Shown here piece after piece: positions 62,282 through 64,000 of a stretch of DNA of 64,000 bases (positions are counted from its first letter, which is position 1; every line of letters begins with the position of its first letter). Under the pieces are notes generated by a model that was not told the origin of the DNA, did no database searches, and saw only the letters and a program-made list of their open reading frames with translations. A program made the position numbers and the translations under genes. Origin of the DNA: Bacteroidota bacterium (GTDB lineage Bacteria; Bacteroidota; Bacteroidia; Chitinophagales; Chitinophagaceae); contig JAIUNV010000004.1 in the NCBI GenBank assembly GCA_020161435.1, forward strand, positions 310,001 to 374,000, in the 5' to 3' direction.

Positions 62282-63688
62282 TTACTCACTCACCAGTGTA
62301 TTGCCATTAGCTGTCCATTCATTAATGCCACCCATATAGCTGGCAATATTTTTATAACCGGCTTTCGCCAAAACCGAATATGCAATAGCTGTTCTGTCGC
62401 CACCCTGGCAATGCAGTATTACAGGTGATTCTGTAGGAATTTTATCCATGTTTTTTTCAATGGTTCCTACAAAAACGTTTGCGGCGTTTTTAATGTGGCC
62501 AGCTTTGTATTCTGCCACACCACGCAGGTCAATGATGCGTGTGTCGCTATTGTCTGCCATTTTTTCTTTCACTACATTTTCGTCTACCAGTGCTGCTGTT
62601 TCCAGTTTGCCACCGGCAGCTTCCCATGTTTTTGTAGAGGGAATAAAGCCCAGGATATTATCCAGACCAATCCGCATCAACTTTCTGGTAAGATCATCGA
62701 GTTGCTCAGGGTCTGCCAACAGGATAAAAGATTCATCATAATTGAGGAACCAGCCAGCCCATGTAGCAAATGCGTTGTTGCCCTGAATATTGAGTGTGCC
62801 GGGAATGTAGCCAGCGGCAAAGTCCATTTTCAAACGGGTGTCAATTACTTTAATGCCTTGCTTCATAGCAGCCATCAGTTCTTCGGTATTCAGCTGCTTC
62901 AGTTTTGGAACGCTTGTGAGCAAGGGGCGGTCCACTTTATTCAGCTTTTTCATCATAGCAAAGTACTTGGGCGGCTCGGGCTGGTCTGCCAGCAAAAAGT
63001 TGATGAACCCGGCTTCATCCTGCTGAAAACGGAATGCCCAGTTACGTACTTTTTCATAACCCACAGTAGAGCTGGGCACTGCGCCCAAAGCCTTTCCACA
63101 GGCCGAACCGGCACCATGGCCGGGCCATACTTGTATGTAGTCTGCCAGTGCGGTAAACTTCTGAATAGATTCAAACATTTGGTGTGCACCTTTGTCCTGA
63201 GTGCCAACCAAACCTGCGGCTTTTTCCAGTAAGTCGGGGCGGCCAATATCACCTACAAATACAAAGTCACCTGTAAAAATCATCACAGGCTCTTCGCTGG
63301 CCGACACATCTGTCAGCAAAAAGCTGATGCTTTCAGGAGTGTGCCCGGGTGTATGCAGCACTTCAATTTTCAGGTTGCCCACTTTTACAATGTCGCCATG
63401 CTTCAATGCGTTGTGTGCAAATTCATATTCCCAACCGGGGCCGCCTTCGCCACTCAAATACATTTCTGCACCAGTAAGAGCAGCCAATTCACGTGAGCCC
63501 GCCAAGAAGTCGGCATGTATATGTGTTTCGAAGATGTGGGTGATCTTCATATTGTTTTGCACAGCTATCTCGAGGTAGGTGTCTACATCTCTTTTGGGGT
63601 CAATAACTGCGGCTACACCTGCTTTTTGACAGCCGATAAAATAGCTGGCTTGTGCAAGCGTTTTGTCGTACACGTGTTGAAAAAACAT
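62282..63688 (-). CDS. Metallo-beta-lactamase/double-rhodanese protein (persulfide dioxygenase-like)
   Basis: 468 residues. An MBL domain (1-about 255) has THIHADF: the His-x-His-x-Asp is kept but the last His of HxHxDH is Phe, as in single-iron persulfide dioxygenases (ETHE1/Blh), with HTPGHTPES and WPGHGAGSACG. The first rhodanese domain (about 265-355) lacks the catalytic Cys (FILLADPEQ); the second (about 370-468) has it in VILHCQGGDRT. It likely oxidises persulfide to sulfite and passes sulfur on. The next gene upstream encodes a sulfite/sulfonate-type permease. Confidence 0.92.
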   Translation of the reverse strand: MFFQHVYDKTLAQASYFIGCQKAGVAAVIDPKRDVDTYLEIAVQNNMKITHIFETHIHADFLAGSRELAALTGAEMYLSGEGGPGWEYEFAHNALKHGDIVKVGNLKIEVLHTPGHTPESISFLLTDVSASEEPVMIFTGDFVFVGDIGRPDLLEKAAGLVGTQDKGAHQMFESIQKFTALADYIQVWPGHGAGSACGKALGAVPSSTVGYEKVRNWAFRFQQDEAGFINFLLADQPEPPKYFAMMKKLNKVDRPLLTSVPKLKQLNTEELMAAMKQGIKVIDTRLKMDFAAGYIPGTLNIQGNNAFATWAGWFLNYDESFILLADPEQLDDLTRKLMRIGLDNILGFIPSTKTWEAAGGKLETAALVDENVVKEKMADNSDTRIIDLRGVAEYKAGHIKNAANVFVGTIEKNMDKIPTESPVILHCQGGDRTAIAYSVLAKAGYKNIASYMGGINEWTANGNTLVSE

Positions 63689-63757
63689 ATGGATTAAATT
63701 GATTGGTTACAAAAATGATGGTGTAATGGATAAACTTGTAATGATGGAGTATCACTA

Positions 63758-64000
63758 TTAGTGAGCCGATGGAACAGAGAGGAAAAGCTCTTTGATAATG
63801 ATGTAAATACCCATTACCAACACAAACCAGCCGAAGCCTTTTTTTAAACTTGCTGCAGAAACTTTTTTACTCAGCAAATTGCCTACAAAAATACCTGCTA
63901 TGGCCAGAGCTGTAACGGTAAGCAAAAGGGGCCAGTCCATGACTGTTTTACCCAAGTCGCCGGTAAAACCGAGTAAAGACTTTGCTGCAATAATGAGGAG
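63758..64000 (-). CDS. TauE/SafE family permease, C-terminal part (5' end outside window)
   Basis: The frame is open from the right edge; about 80 C-terminal residues are visible. AAKSLLGFTGD, then a helix ALAIAGIFVGNLLSKKVSAASLKKGFGWFVLVMGIYIIIKE match the end of TauE/SafE permeases, which move sulfite, sulfoacetate or other anions. Next to the persulfide dioxygenase-like gene, sulfite export is a good guess. The start lies outside the window. Confidence 0.85.
   Translation of the reverse strand, partial: LLIIAAKSLLGFTGDLGKTVMDWPLLLTVTALAIAGIFVGNLLSKKVSAASLKKGFGWFVLVMGIYIIIKELFLSVPSAH

Overview
The window looks like a chromosomal segment of a Bacteroidota bacterium, probably of the order Chitinophagales (family Chitinophagaceae by inference). 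The support is mostly gene content: Bacteroidota-type SdhCAB, DUF6250 and DUF6807 proteins, a CGEP-like S9 peptidase, many exported proteins with MKK...AQ signal peptides, start codons without Shine-Dalgarno sequences, and promoters of the TTTG-N20-TAnnTTTG type (clearest at the tRNA-Lys, 53431-53462). No rRNA, phage, transposase or CRISPR array was seen.

Region 1 (1-23.3 kb) is one catabolic locus for L-rhamnose and rhamnogalacturonan. A GntR/LacI-hybrid regulator and two exported DUF6807 and DUF6250 proteins run leftward. Running rightward are rhaT, the fused aldolase/dehydrogenase rhaEW, rhaM, rhaI, rhaB, a tandem class II aldolase and lutABC. Together they take rhamnose to DHAP and lactaldehyde, then lactate, then pyruvate. 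A tightly packed operon of exported enzymes follows (GH105, an SGNH rhamnogalacturonan acetylesterase type, GH106, GH2, GH43), then an acetate permease (satP). No SusC/SusD pair and no polysaccharide lyase is visible; they may lie beyond the left edge.

Region 2 (23.3-53.6 kb) is mainly housekeeping: tRNA-Leu(CAA), tsaD-trmN6-hscB, a MacB-type permease, sdhCAB, a fused FAD/Fe-S dehydrogenase, an MFS exporter, a GH13 enzyme, a TrmH methylase, a UbiA prenyltransferase, ruvX, def, rluD, lipB, murB, priA, plsC, a SAM hydrolase and tRNA-Lys(TTT). Two small accessory insertions break it: a GxxExxY nuclease-like gene between perfect 18-bp inverted repeats (39.77-40.36 kb), and a PIN-toxin/antitoxin pair between ruvX and def (40.85-41.38 kb). 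Many gene junctions carry degenerate tandem repeats with a 7-9 bp period.

Region 3 (53.6-56.4 kb) is AT-richer. It sits just past tRNA-Lys and holds a single-chain restriction-modification-like protein (nuclease plus N6-adenine methylase) and a 62-residue companion.

Region 4 (56.5-64 kb) has an S9 peptidase, a membrane Fe-S oxidoreductase, a phosphoribosyltransferase and a TlpA lipoprotein. It ends with a sulfur module: a rhodanese, a metallo-beta-lactamase/double-rhodanese protein and a TauE/SafE permease cut by the window edge.

Coordinates, reading frames and motifs were read by eye. Family names rest on recognised motifs and no database search was run. Where the longest frame starts with TTG or GTG, or has an implausible N-terminal extension, I moved the start to the internal codon that fits the family.
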